The translations under genes and the position numbers were made by a program. Positions 12,416-26,259 of a stretch of DNA of 64,000 nt are shown piece by piece. Every line of letters begins with the position of its first letter. The stretch's first letter is position 1. The stretch is from Chrysomallon squamiferum. Taxonomy: Eukaryota; Mollusca; Gastropoda; Neomphalida; Peltospiridae. A model generated the notes under the pieces. It was not told where the DNA came from and made no database searches. It was given only the letters and a program-made list of their open reading frames with translations. The stretch is from the NCBI GenBank assembly GCA_012295275.1, contig CM022665.1:14663976-14727975 (forward strand), read 5' to 3'.

Positions 12416-13479
12416 CAGATTAATATTTTGATGAGGTATAGCATTAACGGTAAACAAAAACTCTGATGTTTGTTGACAGTCTGTCCATTACATTTTGTAT
12501 ACTGACATTTTATCTGAACAGCTTTATGTATTACTGTATACTGACGAGTAACATATACAAGAATAATTATATGTTTGATGTTAGCTATACAAACACACAC
12601 AAAAACAAACATACGCACACATCACATACAAACAAATATTTCATAAAAATGGTTAAACTGTTTAGAACTGTAAGTAACAGTAATGCACTTCATACCAGCT
12701 GAGACAAAATTTGTTATTTAGAAAAAATGATAAACTGAATAAATTATATATTCTGGTAAAGAATTGCAAGTGGTGTTTGGAAAATTAAAAAAGTAATTGT
12801 TTTGTTTTCAGTACCAATCTAATTTTATTACTGTTTTAATTTTTAATTTAATTTAATTTTTTATTTTTTTTAAATGTATTTGGTTATTTATTTTTTGTTT
12901 TTTGATTTTGATTTATTTATTTCATTATTTTTATTTTTATTTTTTTTTATTATTATTATTTTGTGCAGGAAAAATTCTGACAGTAATACTGGAGAGGACT
13001 GATTCTGCAATCTTTCATACGTCAGTTTGCATTCTGTTCTGTAGTAATATGTATAATTTTGTAAGCCAATAAGACAAACATAAAGACAGATAAAGAAATG
13101 TCAAATGTAAGCAAGATAGCAGAGTCATTTTTTAACCAAGTTAATTATATTTGACTCTTAATATAAAAATTGTCAAACCAAAAAGTTCAAAATGACACAA
13201 ACATCAATACAAAGGATGGAACTGTTCATTATCAAGCTTATCAAATTTTCTTTTGATGTTGTTTAAACTGAAGTGATTTTCTTTAATTACTATCTCCTAT
13301 TTCTAAATGAAAAAAGACCAAAAATTTTTTTTTTTAAACAAAGGAAAAGAAATACTGGAAGGAAGGCAGGGAAGACAGAAAGTAAAAAATGTTTTAAAAC
13401 ATCAATCAGACCTTGTTTTCTGCTTTTTCTTTATTTTTAATTTAAACTTTTTGAATCTTTGACTTCAGACTGAGGCTTT
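12416..13479. other. AT-rich non-coding DNA
   Basis: Nothing gene-like was seen. It holds a short (CA)-rich tract near 12590-12625 and a T/A-rich slippage region at 12835-12965. Confidence 0.65.
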
Positions 13480-13915
13480 GTGAACTGCAAGTAGCTTTAA
13501 TCTCAGATTCAATTACACTCATCAAAGACCAAAGGAAGCAACTCTTTTCCATTTCATCCAAATCGGAGAAGTTCAATAATGCAAAAATCCACCTTCACAC
13601 TTCAAATGATATTTTAAAATGAGCAATTACGACAAATGGACAGGGACGGAGAAAAGACCACTGAAAGAGTGCTTTTATCCTTTCAGTTTCTATAGAAGCA
13701 GATTTAATCCATGCTGCCAAAAATCATGGGCTGTGCTTTGCCTGAGCACACATGACACAAGTATTATGAGATGATAGGAGTGATGAGGACAAGGCTCAGA
13801 GACACATTTCTATGACTTCTAAGCAACGTGCTGAAGACATGACATGGCACTCTATTGATTACATTTGTTCAAAGTACGACAAATTCCCTGAGTTATTGAA
13901 ATTAGTAAATGAGCC
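13480..13915. promoter_or_regulatory. High-complexity block, candidate conserved non-coding element
   Basis: About 430 bases of balanced, non-repetitive sequence (about 40 % GC) stand out from flanks made of A/T runs. There is no long open frame or good splice pair. It contains possible homeodomain cores (GCAATTAC near 13624, TTGATTAC near 13856), SOX-like CAAAG motifs (near 13524 and 13871) and a GGGCTGTGCTTTGCCTGAGC segment. Retained complexity in decayed DNA is typical of enhancers under selection, but conservation cannot be tested here. It could also be an exon of a non-coding transcript. Confidence 0.3.
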
Positions 13916-16900
13916 ATCATCTGTAAAAAGAAAAATTAATCAGTGCTGATCTTTCAAAGGAAAATGGACATGTATACAGTTTTCTTCTCATCTTTATCAA
14001 AACCTTTTAATTTCCTTCATCTTCCGCCATCTGATTTGTGGACACCATGAAATACAAGATTTAGATGTGTACATGTGTACGTGTATATGTGTGCGTGTGT
14101 GTGTGTGTTGTAACTTTAGTGGCTTCTTTTTTTGTGTGTGTGTACATGTGAGAGAGTGATGAGTGAAAACAAATGTGGGATTGGATTTATTTTTGTTCTG
14201 CAAGTACATATTTCTAATGAGATACAAACAATATGAAATGTAAACTGGTAAACAGTTAATGTTTTTTTTATTATTCCACATCCATTTTGTTTTTTCTTTT
14301 ATTGTATTATTATTAGTATATATTTATTTATTGTTGCTGTTGTAATTTAACTAGACATTATACATCTATATGTAACTTCTATATACTTTGTGACTGGATA
14401 GTCATGAATTACAATAAAAATCTCATTTGGAACTGATGCTTGAAGGTAAAATAATCTGTCTGAAACAGTTTTAAATTAAAGTTTCTGAGATTTTTTAACT
14501 CTTGAAATATAAAAAAAAAAAACATTATTATTATTTTTTTTTTAATGTGCCTATAATAAAGATACTCTCTATATTATTAACATTTTGTGCTGTTTGTATA
14601 AAACTATGGTTTAATAATTATCAGGTTTCCTGACAGGAGAAATTAAACAAATAAATAAGCTTGTATATGAAGTTATTAAATTTTCATGTCACTTATGTTA
14701 TAGGTGAAAGAAAGCAGAAATTGAAAATGAAACATCAACATTATCTGCATGGAAATTTCTGAATAATTATTTGTATTCAGTTTCTATTCATTCTAAAGTA
14801 TCCACTGGTTTTAATGAATATCTGGAACATACTTCTGATAAAATAATAAACATGAATGCATCCATCATCCATCCATCCACATATACATACCAAGCTAAAT
14901 GTGTGTATCTATACTAGTATGGACTTAACAATTTTTAATGAATAACTTAATAACTTTTTATATCCTGCAGATATGCAATACAAGTTAGTAAAACTATTAT
15001 TTTTGTAGTGAACAATTGCACTACACAGACTGAGCTCTCAAAGAGACTGCTTTGCGATGTAACAGGGAACTGACTGGAATGAATGTAACTGGAAGGTCTT
15101 GGCAAGAACGAATAATACTATAAATCATCATTTGTCATACTAGTCCATCCATTAACACTGAACAAAGTTCATTTATTTATTTATTAGTATATGTTATAAG
15201 TAATAAAAATAATTAAAAAAATAGTTAATAGACTGACCAGTCTTGTTATACATTCATATGTCCTGCAAGTTTAATATAACCAGTCAGACATTAACCATCC
15301 CTCCCTTTCTTTATGTGTGTGTGTGTGTGTATGTGTGTGAGCGCGCATGTGCGTGTGTGCATGTATTTGTGAGGGGTTACAATTTTCACAGTTCATCTAC
15401 TTGACTTAACTTTTATCCTTTAACAAAACTTTCAACAGTTTTGCCTTGACAGATATACTTGAATAGTTTTCGGATGAAAGCATACAAAATACTGGCTACA
15501 TATATACATCCATGTACTGGTAGGAACTGTGAATAGGATACTGCCAGTGGTAATAAAATAAGGATTATTCTAATCTTTCCAAAGAAGCATGCTGGTTGTG
15601 GAATCTGACATGGGAAGATGACCATGCTGGGATGCCATGTAAATCTCATGTGTGATGGTAATGTGATTAGTAAACAGGTGATGTGGACCCCAACAATGGC
15701 TGGTGTACAAAGTCTATCTACAACACACTGATTTACACAGGTCATTTCCTGATATAAAACACATGTTATACAGCCCTCTCTGACACAGGTGAAGGCAACA
15801 CTCTGGCATCCAGTTAAACATTTCTTTTTAAATGTTTAATTCATTTGTATTTTTATACTTTAAAAAAAAATAAAGAAGTGAATGCTACAGTTCAGGCATT
15901 CATTATTTTATTTTTTTTAAATATTTCATTTTTCTCTTTAAAAACAACAACCATAGTAATTTATACAATATATTTATGTATATAAACTTAAGCAAGCTTG
16001 AACACACACACACACACACACTTTTACCATGACCTCTATTTAATTTCTATATTCTTATTCTTTTTTGATATCAATAGTATAAACTTAAAATGATTACACA
16101 TAATAAAAAATATTTATTATAATATCAATTTAAACAGGAAATGTAAACAAACTAAAGACAGGATAAAATTATACCAGATAAAAATAGTTTACTAAATTTA
16201 GAAACATTTAAAGAAAATAATATTAACAAGAACAACAAATAAAAAAAGAAGACTACTGTTGTTGCTGTTATTGCTTTTATTGTTGTTATTCTATGGTGTT
16301 TTTCGTGAGGGGGGTTCTTTCCCCGCCTCCTTTTTTGTTTTGCTTTTCCAAATACAAAATTAACTATAGGACTTGACTTCCAAAAAACAGAGCCATACTG
16401 AACTCAAATGAACAGTTTAAAAAATGTGCACCACATCACATCAAAAACTATACAAAACAGTGTGACTAACATAGTTTTTAAAACTGTACTTGTTAACAAC
16501 CATTCTCATGTCTGCATGTGAACTCACATCAGAGTCCACTCCCATTAAATTTTCTAATTTCCTGCTGGGTTAAATGTAATAACTTGAATTAAAACCATCT
16601 GCAAAAACAACACACAGTTGGACCACCTATCTGACTAAAAGGTGAAAATGAATAGTGGTACTGCATGTAGATGGTGACAATTTATACATCAGAACTATTC
16701 AATGGTGGTGTTAAACATACTGTGGAATAATGAAATTGCAGTGATTTATTTTATATGCCATGCACTTGTTTTCCTTAATGGAAGACATGTTGGTGTGTAT
16801 AATTTAATAGATAAAATATTTGTACTTAATTCGTTAATATATAACAGGTTGTTTTCAAGTTTGGGGGGGGTTGTTATGGGGTATTTTTTGTGGGGTTTTT

Positions 16901-17590
16901 CTCATTTTCATAATTTATGGTCTAAAAATGACATACTGTGTTTATTTATTTCTAATTTTTCAATAAAATGTTTTGATATTTTTGTCAAGAAATTAAAACA
17001 CACACACATATACATAGGCCTATAATTTGTAATATCACATCTCTTTTTCGCTCTTGCTTTCTCTTTCCTTCTTAAAATTTTTCCCTTTTTCTCTTCTTCT
17101 CATACACACACAAATACACAAATACACAAATTCCCCTTCCTTTTCTGCTTCCTCTTTCTCTTTTATTCCCATTGATGATTTTGAGCAAACAGAGATGTTT
17201 TTCCAGCAAATCAGACTGCTGCCAATAAAAGATGTCATCAAGTTGTTATCAAGGAATACTTGAATTTCAGACATCCTGGCTTTAAAAGTGTCACACCAGT
17301 AAACCATTTGTGAGTGTCATTCAACAGACAGGCCAAACTGAAACAGTTACCATTTTGCCACAGCTGGCAGATTCTCAGACAATAAATATGCCACTGTCAA
17401 GAACCTTCAGGTCAAAAACATCAGTAAACTGTGAATGACAACCAGAGAGGTCTTGTACAGATTACCACAAGCATGTTCCAGTTCTGGAAACACTCCTATA
17501 CTGAACATGCTATTTTATTGCTGTTCAGTTTATTTTGGTTATTACAGAGAAAAGCAAAATACCGAAGAATCTGAAATAGCATTTGAAGAC
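13916..17590. other. Non-coding DNA with (GT)n and (CA)n tracts
   Basis: (GT)n-rich tracts lie at 14066-14110 and 15315-15362 and (CA)n at 16003-16020. A TCCA tract lies near 14866-14880. A 110-codon minus-strand frame at 15413-15745 is the longest in a moderately complex segment but has no recognised motif or splice context. A pyrimidine-rich segment at 17040-17165 precedes another unsupported frame. Confidence 0.55.
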
Positions 17591-18010
17591 TATTACATTT
17601 TAATTGGCAGTTCAAATCTGTATTATATTTTAACTGGCACATGAGGCCTTTATTTTAATTGTAGTTCAAAATCACTAAATTGGTGATTTTGTGAGGACAT
17701 AGCTGATAGTTTAAAACTACATTATAATTAAACTGCCAGACAGTGAATTAATGATGTTAATGACACAACTGGTAGTTGAAAATTACATAAACTATCAGTT
17801 AGTGATTATATTACATTTATCTGTCAGTTACTGAATTGGTTATTCTGAGGACATATCTCGCAAATGAAGATATCTTTACATTTAAACTGCCAAATAGTGA
17901 ACGTGATTTTCAGAACATAATTTGACAGTTATATTTTAACTGACAGCTAGTCAATGATCAATTCTCAGGAATTTAACCGGCAAAAGAAATCACTTTATAT
18001 TATCAAAAGG
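17591..18010. repeat. Degenerate tandem repeat, about 65-80 bp unit
   Basis: Units share TACATTTTAACTGGCAGTTA, then GTGAATTGGTGATT and GAGGACATAACTGGCAGTT. Copies or half-copies start near 17591, 17621, 17652, 17720, 17784, 17808, 17876 and 17930. The unit seems to contain an internal duplication, since AACTGNCAGTT appears twice per period. Copies have diverged strongly. Confidence 0.7.
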
Positions 18011-19051
18011 GACATGGCTCATTACACACAAACAGTCACACTTCATTTAAATGAAATGTAAATGTGCCTGTCTGTAATGAGTAAGTATGTCTGAATCATA
18101 AAACTGAGCTGAACAGAAAAATAAATGTCAGAACAAAACATAATATTGTTTCTTAACAGAATGATTCAATCCTTCTCTTTAAATTAAATTTTAATCTAAC
18201 CTCAATCCCTATTCTCTCGCTTTTTTTTTTTTTTTGTTTGTTGATTTTCATCACCTTCTTTTTTTCTTTTGATCTGTTGGAATACTGTGATGAGTTTGTC
18301 TGGACAGAAAATATAAGAAGTTTCTTCACCTTTCTAAAGATAATGTTAATGGTTTAGTGAAAGTGGAGTGAAGTGCTATATAGTTTGATATTTATGTGAT
18401 TGTAAGAAGCAATAAAAAGTTGCAGCTTCCCTCTCACTGTCAGTGTCAATCTTTAGTGACATGGTCAATGGCTCTTCACCGAAAGCAACTCTGTACATAA
18501 ATTATGTTAAAGCATATAATACACAAGGACCTGTATTTTTCACTTCTTAATATTGACATGTGTATCATGTCAAACAAATTGACCAGTTTATGGTGTTTTA
18601 CATATAGGAATATGTTGCTAAGTCTATCCCTGTCATGAAAACAAGGCCTGAAAGATTAATGGGTTTTTTGTACACAGTTTTAGACAGTTTCCCTTATGAA
18701 GTGATATTTTTTTTTTTAAAGTTCATTTCCTACTGATGCAAATTTACTGATAGCAATCTTAGTGTGGGGTATTGTATATAAGGCATCTTTAAAGACTGTT
18801 GTCATGATCTGTTGGTTGCACATCTTTCTTGGTATCACTGTAGTGATGTTTTTCTTATACAATGTTCTAGGTTTTCCTACTGTAAACTATTTGCTATACC
18901 CTTTTCTACATATAATCAGTCATTTCCTGTTTTTAAGCTGCCATACTAGTTATGTTTGTGTTTTAGAAAATATTTGTAAAAGATAGTTTGCTCTTTGCTG
19001 ATGACTATAACTCAGTGAGTGGCAGACTTTAATTAACTGATTAATCAATTA

Positions 19052-19054
<3 letters not shown>

Positions 19055-19114
<60 letters not shown>

Positions 19115-19184
19115 CATCATTATCATCATCATCATCATAAAAAAAAAGGAAAATATACCATCTTTAAAACAGAAAATAAAAAAT

Positions 19185-19208
<24 letters not shown>
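19055..19208. repeat. (AAT)n-(ATC)n microsatellite followed by A runs
   Basis: About twenty AAT units (19055-19113) shade into ATC units (19114-19138). Two A runs follow (19138-19147 and 19187-19208). Confidence 0.93.
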
Positions 19209-19216
<8 letters not shown>

Positions 19217-19809
19217 TGCTCAACAAAAACATACAAAACGAACCTGACAAACAATCACAGGCTAAAATGTTTTCTTTTGGGAAATATTTTTTTAAGCCAT
19301 TATTGCCAGCACAAATGGAAAAACAAGTTGCCAAACTAAAATTAGCTAGTCCATTAGAGCAGCAAGGCAAAACAAAACATCATCTGTACATCTTCTCTGA
19401 CAGCTGCTGTCACCAGTGACGACAAGTACAAACAGGTCTGAGACTGGCAGTTCTGCAATTGAAATACTTCCAGCTTCTAATTTGCGCACAGGGCACACAA
19501 CATATTGCTTTGCATTTCCAACCCGACAATGATCACTCTACAGAATGGAAAGAATCTTTGCAAGAATTCTCATCCAGTCTTCATGCAAATTCCTCAATCT
19601 AACACAACACAAAAGTGCAGCTTTCTCTTTCACTGTTCAAATTTCCTGTTAGTTGGGTTGTTGTTTTTTCTTCTTCTACTTCTTGTTTTCTTTATTTTCT
19701 TTTCTGTTATGTTTTGTTTTGTTGATTTTGTATCTACATTTTCTTTTCTATAATTTATTATTCTCAACCACATTTTTTTTTTTAAATCTTCTTCTTTTTC
19801 CCTCTGCAA

Positions 19810-19811
<2 letters not shown>

Positions 19812-19846
<35 letters not shown>
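19812..19846. repeat. T homopolymer, 35 bases
   Basis: An uninterrupted T run. It could be the poly(A) tail of a minus-strand retroelement, but no body was recognised next to it. Confidence 0.95.
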
Positions 19847-19850
<4 letters not shown>

Positions 19851-21575
19851 ACCCAAAAACAAAAAAATGAAGAATGATGCATGAAGAAAACTGTTCTGAC
19901 ACTAACCTGTAACAATCATCAGCAATGTTCTGCCTGAAATAAAGAACGTGTGTTCTTAGTGCAGCCTAGAAATGACACTGTAATATTTCACTAACATAGA
20001 TAATTACCATAAGTAGATTTAGGAAACAAGTCCTTAAATAAAACATCTTCCGCTGAATACTTACTGTATTAAAGCTCAACATATCTACTTTATCATTCAT
20101 AGTTAAACAAATTTAGTATCTATCTTTTGCACTACATAGTAGGTAACAATCAAACAAAGGGTTTAGACAAAATGTCAAAAAGTCAAATGTCCGTGATCAA
20201 ATGTCATAGCAGCAAAATATCAATGGACAGATGTAAAGGATTAAATGTAAACAGACAGAATATCTATCATTTATATAGTATTTGGTCAAAATATCAATCA
20301 GTATATTTAGAAATAAAACAACATTATGTTTGTGAATAGACTTATGGTACCAATTTGTGTAATGTCAACATTATTTTAGGGTTTGGCTTTCTAATGGATT
20401 TAATAGTTAAGGAAGAAATATTTTATTTAGCCATAAAGGAAATTCACTGTGACAAAGCTGTGGCCTTTTAATAATTAACTGGTTAAGTGGGAAACTGCCC
20501 AATGGGAGTATAATATAGGACTGACCCTTCAACTAATTACACAGTTACATAAACACAGATACAAAATTATTATCTTGATATTTCTACTTCAGATCATATT
20601 TGTGATGGTCAAATAGTGCATTTGTGTGTGTGTGTAAATGTGTGTACATACAAGTGTTTCTATATGTTATTTAATATATCAGAATTTTAATCCCTCTTAT
20701 AATTTTATTCGTTCTTTTCATGATTACAAATACTGGTAAAAAGTATTCAAGACACCAGGTTTGTCTCCAATAACTGATAAATAAAGCCAAAACTGAACAG
20801 TACAAGACACCAAGATCCTATTCACAAATCAAATGAATTACTCACAATAACTGAACTGGCTATTACTAATCACTATAATTAGTACAAGTTAAGAGTACAA
20901 ACAGAGGAATCTAGATAATTCAAGATAACTAATTCTGGATTCTGCAATAAGTCCATGTAAGCCAAGACTAATTAGACAAAAACAAAAAGCTGGATGTATT
21001 TTTCTATTTAAGATGTCACTGTGAATGTCTGGGCAGACAATGATATATTAAACCCATGGCTGAAAGATACCAGTATCAGACTGTGGAATCTCCAGAACCC
21101 TGTAGATTCTCCTTGAGGAGTATTCTTATTTCAACCTACTGAAAGGATGATGTACATGCTGGCTAATGTTACTACAGTTTGGCACCAAAACTAAGGTCCC
21201 CCAGTGCTTGTTAAATATATCCTATTTGAGTGCTGAAAGCCACTGACAAATCCAGAGAAGACAGGGCAATCATATATATGAAGAAAAAAAAAAAAAAAAA
21301 AAGATTCTTCACAAGCCAATGTCTGAAAGTATTTAACAAGGAAATACTGTTTTGGTCAAGCACTGGTATTGTTAACACAACAGAATTGTGAGAAAAACCC
21401 AGAGTATTTTGTAATTATGTACAGCATGTGTAAGTAATAAAATAAGATCCATTTGTCAGAAATAGTAAAGACACAAAAATTGAGTAACTGTACACTGAAG
21501 ACCAAATAATTAGTATCTTTGTAATACATCAAACTAGATAGCCTTTTCTTTTAGCAATCAAGGAAACCTATGTAA

Positions 21576-22076
21576 GGTATTTTGTAATCCAGTGTTAATG
21601 TGATTACGGTATTATATGTATCTATTATTAGTGTAACTGTGCTATTCTGTACATCCACCATTAACTTAACTGTGACATTTCATATACTGAACACTGACTG
21701 TGGTATTCTGTATAACCAACATTAATGTCACTCTGGTATTTTCTTTATTCAGTGTTAATGTGATTATTAGTATTTTGTTGACTCAACATTAACACACCTG
21801 TGTTATTTCATATGGCAAACATTATTGTGGCTATGGCACTTTGTGTATTCAATAATAATATGACTATGGTCTTTCAAATACTGAACTTTAAACAAAAATA
21901 TTGTGGTATATTGTATATTCCACATTAATACAGATGTTGTATTTTGCATACCAATATATGATATTTCTTACACATAATGTGACTTTGGTATTTCATACAC
22001 TTAAAGCGACTATGGCATTTTATATAGTGAATGATAATGCAATTATGGTATTTTAAATATCCAATATTAAAATGAC
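21576..22076. repeat. Degenerate minisatellite, about 33 bp unit, 15 copies
   Basis: The array fits a consensus close to GGTATTTTGTATATCCAACA plus TTAATGTGACTAT. Fifteen consecutive units can be read, with units 10 and 12 carrying insertions. Most keep GGTATTT and an AATGTGACTAT-like tail. No two neighbours are identical, so the amplification is old. The overlapping minus-strand 63-codon frame at 21925-22116 is repeat-derived. Confidence 0.85.
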
Positions 22077-23509
22077 AAAAATTCTGATCCAGATTTCTAT
22101 ACATATATACCAACACCCATTACAAATATTTGTTTATATAATACTTGTAAGTAATAATTGTTTACGTAGTAACATAACAAATGTTTATTTATAAACAAAA
22201 ATATCGAATTGTTTACTTCGATTAGTTTTATGTTTTAGTCTTATTAACATACATTTCCTGGGATTTTTAAAACTAGAATCAGTATATAATTTCTCTTATG
22301 CTTTTTTCAAGCCAAAAAATTAAACGATTGCTTAAGAAACATACACAGCCAGGATGAAAAACCTTTTATTTGCCAATAGGTGTGACTTTTACAAAAAGAA
22401 GGGGGAAAAAAAGAAAAAGAAAGATAAGGCACAACTTTAATCATTTATCCCTCAACAAGGAGAACTGATTACCTGGGTTTCAAATTCACATGAAAAAACA
22501 GAGAACTGTTTGTGAAATTGTGGATATGGAGAGATATTAATGGTAAATGTCAGGTATAGGATGAAAGCGTGACCTTGCTAGGAGGTATCAGAATGGGTGG
22601 GCCTTTTTTCTTTCTTTTTTTTTTTGAATGTGTGTGATCAGCATAATGCAGTATGAAAAGGATTTGAGCAACATTTTGAAATGACATTATTTAACCTATA
22701 ATGATTCTGTGTTTAACTTAAGATATCTCAAAATATATACATTTGTTTTTGTTCTTTTAAACATTTTCAATTTTTTTAAATTATTTTTTTCTTTTCATTA
22801 AGTATTACCAAATACAGAAAGAAATATTCCATTTTGCTTGATGAATCTTTATTTTAGTTTTCTAAAGAACAGAATACTATTTTCCATTTAATTCATATTA
22901 TTAATAAATTTTAATTTTTTTATTTATATATTTTATTTTTTTATTTATTATTATTTATTTTTTTATTCACTTTTATTATTATTATTATTTATCTTTGTTG
23001 TTTTTTTCTTTTCTTTTTTATTTGTAGTTTCTATTTATATGAACAAAAATATATATATTTTTTTTTTTTTAATTTTATAATTTTTTATAATGTCAAATAA
23101 ATTTCCAGGAAGATTTGGTTTGTCTTTATTGATATTTCCCCAGTGTAAAATTGAGGAAGACATAAATATGATTAACCTGACAAGCCAGAATCTTCATTAA
23201 GCATTATACTTCTACTACGCTTTCAATAGCTTCAACAACATCTGTTCCAGTAATGTATTAAAACATTATTACATCCAGCATCGGATTTGATTTAAAGTAT
23301 TTCTAATTGCTGTTCAAGCTTGCAAAAAACAACAAATTCTATTCAGAACACAGACTGAAGCTGAGGTGTATGGCAAAAAATAATAAATTAACAGTCGTTT
23401 AGAGACAGCTCAATAAATGTTAGTATTTATGATTATTAGGTTGTCTAACATATGGTTCTTACATAATGATGAAGGGTCATAAAGAAAACCTGCTACCAAT
23501 CTATTGAAA
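22077..23509. other. AT-rich non-coding DNA
   Basis: 22730-23080 is almost entirely A/T with TTATT slippage tracts. 22440-22680 is somewhat more complex but has no exon signals. Confidence 0.65.
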
Positions 23510-23742
23510 TACCTCTCTATCAATTAGGAACAGATTTTACATATTTGACTTCACTGGTTAGCAACAACAGTTCACATGCAGCTTCATCAACCAGCATAAA
23601 AACATTACATATTCATCTTCATCAAACCGTAATAACAAATTGTACCTATTCATCTTTATCAATTAACAACAACAAATCTCACATATTCAACTTCAATAGG
23701 CACAACAGTTCTTACATATTCACTTAATCAGTTTGCAATAAT
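23510..23742. repeat. Degenerate minisatellite, about 40-45 bp unit, six copies
   Basis: Units resemble TTACATATTCATCTTCATCA, then ATTAGCAACAACAGTTC, with starts near 23510, 23536, 23575, 23607, 23644 and 23683. The array abuts the dinucleotide tract at 23743. The 60-codon frame at 23545 is repeat-derived. Confidence 0.75.
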
Positions 23743-23790
<48 letters not shown>

Positions 23791-23806
23791 CACAAACACA
23801 CACACA
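23743..23806. repeat. (TC)n-(AC)n compound microsatellite
   Basis: Nine TC units switch directly to about fourteen AC units, followed by an imperfect AC/AAAC tail to about 23806. Confidence 0.93.
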
Positions 23807-25855
23807 GGGTGCATAAACTGTGTGAATGACCATTTTATTCATGCAAGGATCACACCAAACCCATTTTCTTTGTTTTTTAATTTAACAATGTCAGAAATTA
23901 CTGATTATTCCTTTCAGTTTATCAAAGACACATTAACTATCAGTAATGTATTCACTATCCCACTTTTAGTTCTATATCTGACTTAGTTCAACTTTACTAT
24001 GAAAAAAAGGATTAATAGTACAGTTCATACAGAAAGCATTTTACTCAGGAATTTCTGCGAACCATCTAATCCTGGAACATGACAAAATGCTGTTTTAAAT
24101 CTTATGTTGTTTTAAATAATAAAGAAACTCTTCATAACTGTATTAATTAATTTAATTCAGTCATAATCCTTATTATGTATGTGCAATTTACTGAAATTAT
24201 TTATTTTTTATTTTAATAACCTCTACAATGAATAAAAACTTCAGTTTCAGACACAATGAAACACTGTTTCGGACATACCAAAATATTATTACCAGCATCC
24301 CTTTATTATCTAAGAGTGAACAAGTACATTTCTTTTTTTTTCTTGTTTTTTTAAATAAAAGTAAAATTTCACTCATCAAGTAGAAGAAATAATGACATTA
24401 GTTAGACACAAAGTTACAGACAACTATTTTCCAGACTGTTTTGTGTTGACAAACAAGGAAAACTGCCACCAGTTGATGACAGAGAGTTGTTAGAAAAACA
24501 ATTAATTCAATGAAACTTTCAGCAACTGCAAGTCTTCAGTTTCCTACAGGAATATCTACCCTGGTAATAAATAACACAAACTGTTTAACATTTTGACACT
24601 TTCTGATGAATGGCTTTGCAAAAGGGGGGAAAAGGAAAGTTCATACTATAGGACTTGATGATAGATTTATTGCAGAATGGTTTAAAGAGAGAGAGAGAGA
24701 AAGAAAAAAATAACTAGAGTTCAGTTTGTTTCTTCCATTTTAAAATACAGTATTTAGAATCCTGGTATTGAATGATGTCTTCCAGTTTTCTATGCAGAAT
24801 ACTATTAACAGTTCAACAGTTTGTCAACACAAATAAAATCCTGTTTTTACTTCAATTTTATATGTAGATAGGTATTATTAACAATGCAGTAATTTGAGAC
24901 ACACTACAGTAAAAACTAAATACATTTTTATAAAAATTAATAAATATTATTAAAGCTGTATGATCAAAAACATAGTTTCTATTAGTATTTAATTCCAGTT
25001 TTCAGTGTTAAAAAGGATTTGCTTAAGCACTAAGTCTAAAATAAGCAACACATAGTTTTGACACTTTTCTTATTCTAATTTTGAATATGAACAGGCATTA
25101 ATATTTTATATTTGTATAAAAATTGTAATTGTTTTGTCCATTTTTAATCCAAGTACAAAAGGGGAAAAAAAGAAGAAGAGGAGGACAAAAGTTAAAAGAA
25201 CATTTTTTTTTTTTTAAATCCAATGAGAGAGGGAGTACTGTATTACTATCATTGTGTTTTATAGAGTAATACAACATAGCACAATTCTGGTATACAGATG
25301 AATTCAGATATCTAAATAACATGAAAATGGAATTTAAAACAATATATAAAAAATTTCCCATTAGACTGATGCTGAATTAAAAAGACTTATTGCTCTTTGA
25401 TTATGATTTATGAAATTACTGAATAAAAAAATTAAAAAAATCCAAATTTCACTGCATTTGAAAAATCTCCTATTTTAACGTGACTAATGACTTGAAGAAA
25501 ATATCTATTTAGTTTAAACTGCTTCAGTAGTTGCTTTTGACCATTAGATTTTCATTTAATGCACTGTGTGAAAAATTGAATATTTCAGATATGATCCATG
25601 CAAGAGATGAAATGAAATGGAAAGAGATGACTGAGATTAAATTACATTGGGATAAAAAAAAATAATAATAAAAAAATTAAAAATGAAGAAGAAAAGTTAT
25701 ATGACTTTTTAAAAATGAATTATATTACATATGAAAACTATTTTGTGAATATAATTTTATTTTATCAGTTATCAAAGGTATTAATAAATAAAATAAAACA
25801 AAACAAAATTTTAAAATCAAAAACAGTTGAAAAAACCCAAGGTATTTTAGTTGAA
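23807..25855. other. AT-rich non-coding DNA, nothing recognised
   Basis: No exon, SINE head or clear array. Short A- and G-rich runs occur at 24621-24635 and 24688-24711. The 112-codon frame starting at 25715 runs into the array at 25856 and is not supported as a gene. Confidence 0.6.
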
Positions 25856-26225
25856 GGAATATTAACTGGGATCTCACAGAATAAAAATAATGATGATGAC
25901 AATAATGATTGCCAACAGCATGAAAAAGAAAACATGAAAAATGATAATTATATGCCTAGCATTACATTACTAAATGAACTACCCATTCCCCTGCAACTCC
26001 TTATAAAAACTTTCCAACAATTTGACTTTCTTAAAATCAACCATTTCCATTAAAGGAGTATTAATTGGGATCTTATAGATATAAATTTATAATATTACTA
26101 AAGACTACCAATATATTAACCAACAACAAAAAACAAAAATTGCAATAAAATTAAGAATTTTAACTTTCTTCATTTAAGGGAGTATTAATTGGGATTTTGG
26201 AGGCTTAATAATAATAACAGTAACA

Positions 26226-26259
<34 letters not shown>

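Larger units (their letters stand above)
18011..21575. other. Non-coding DNA with long microsatellites and homopolymers
   Basis: No supported exon. The notable tracts (19055-19208 and 19812-19846) are listed separately. 20160-20260 has short reiterations of a TCAAATGTC-like motif. 19216-19500 is moderately complex but has no splice context. An A run lies at 21282-21301. Confidence 0.6.

Noticed and set aside
15413-15745. 110-codon minus-strand open frame
   Set aside because: No recognised motif, no paired splice sites and no upstream promoter. Open runs of this size are expected about once by chance across all six frames of the window.
20160-20260. Reiterated TCAAATGTC-like motif as a minisatellite
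   Set aside because: Spacing is irregular and the words are short; the array could not be phased with confidence.
21576-22076. CRISPR array
   Set aside because: The repeats are diverged and contiguous without unique spacers, and the genome is clearly eukaryotic.
25715-26053. 112-codon plus-strand frame rich in Lys and Asn
   Set aside because: Lys/Asn richness follows from A-rich DNA, and half of it lies in a degenerate tandem array.
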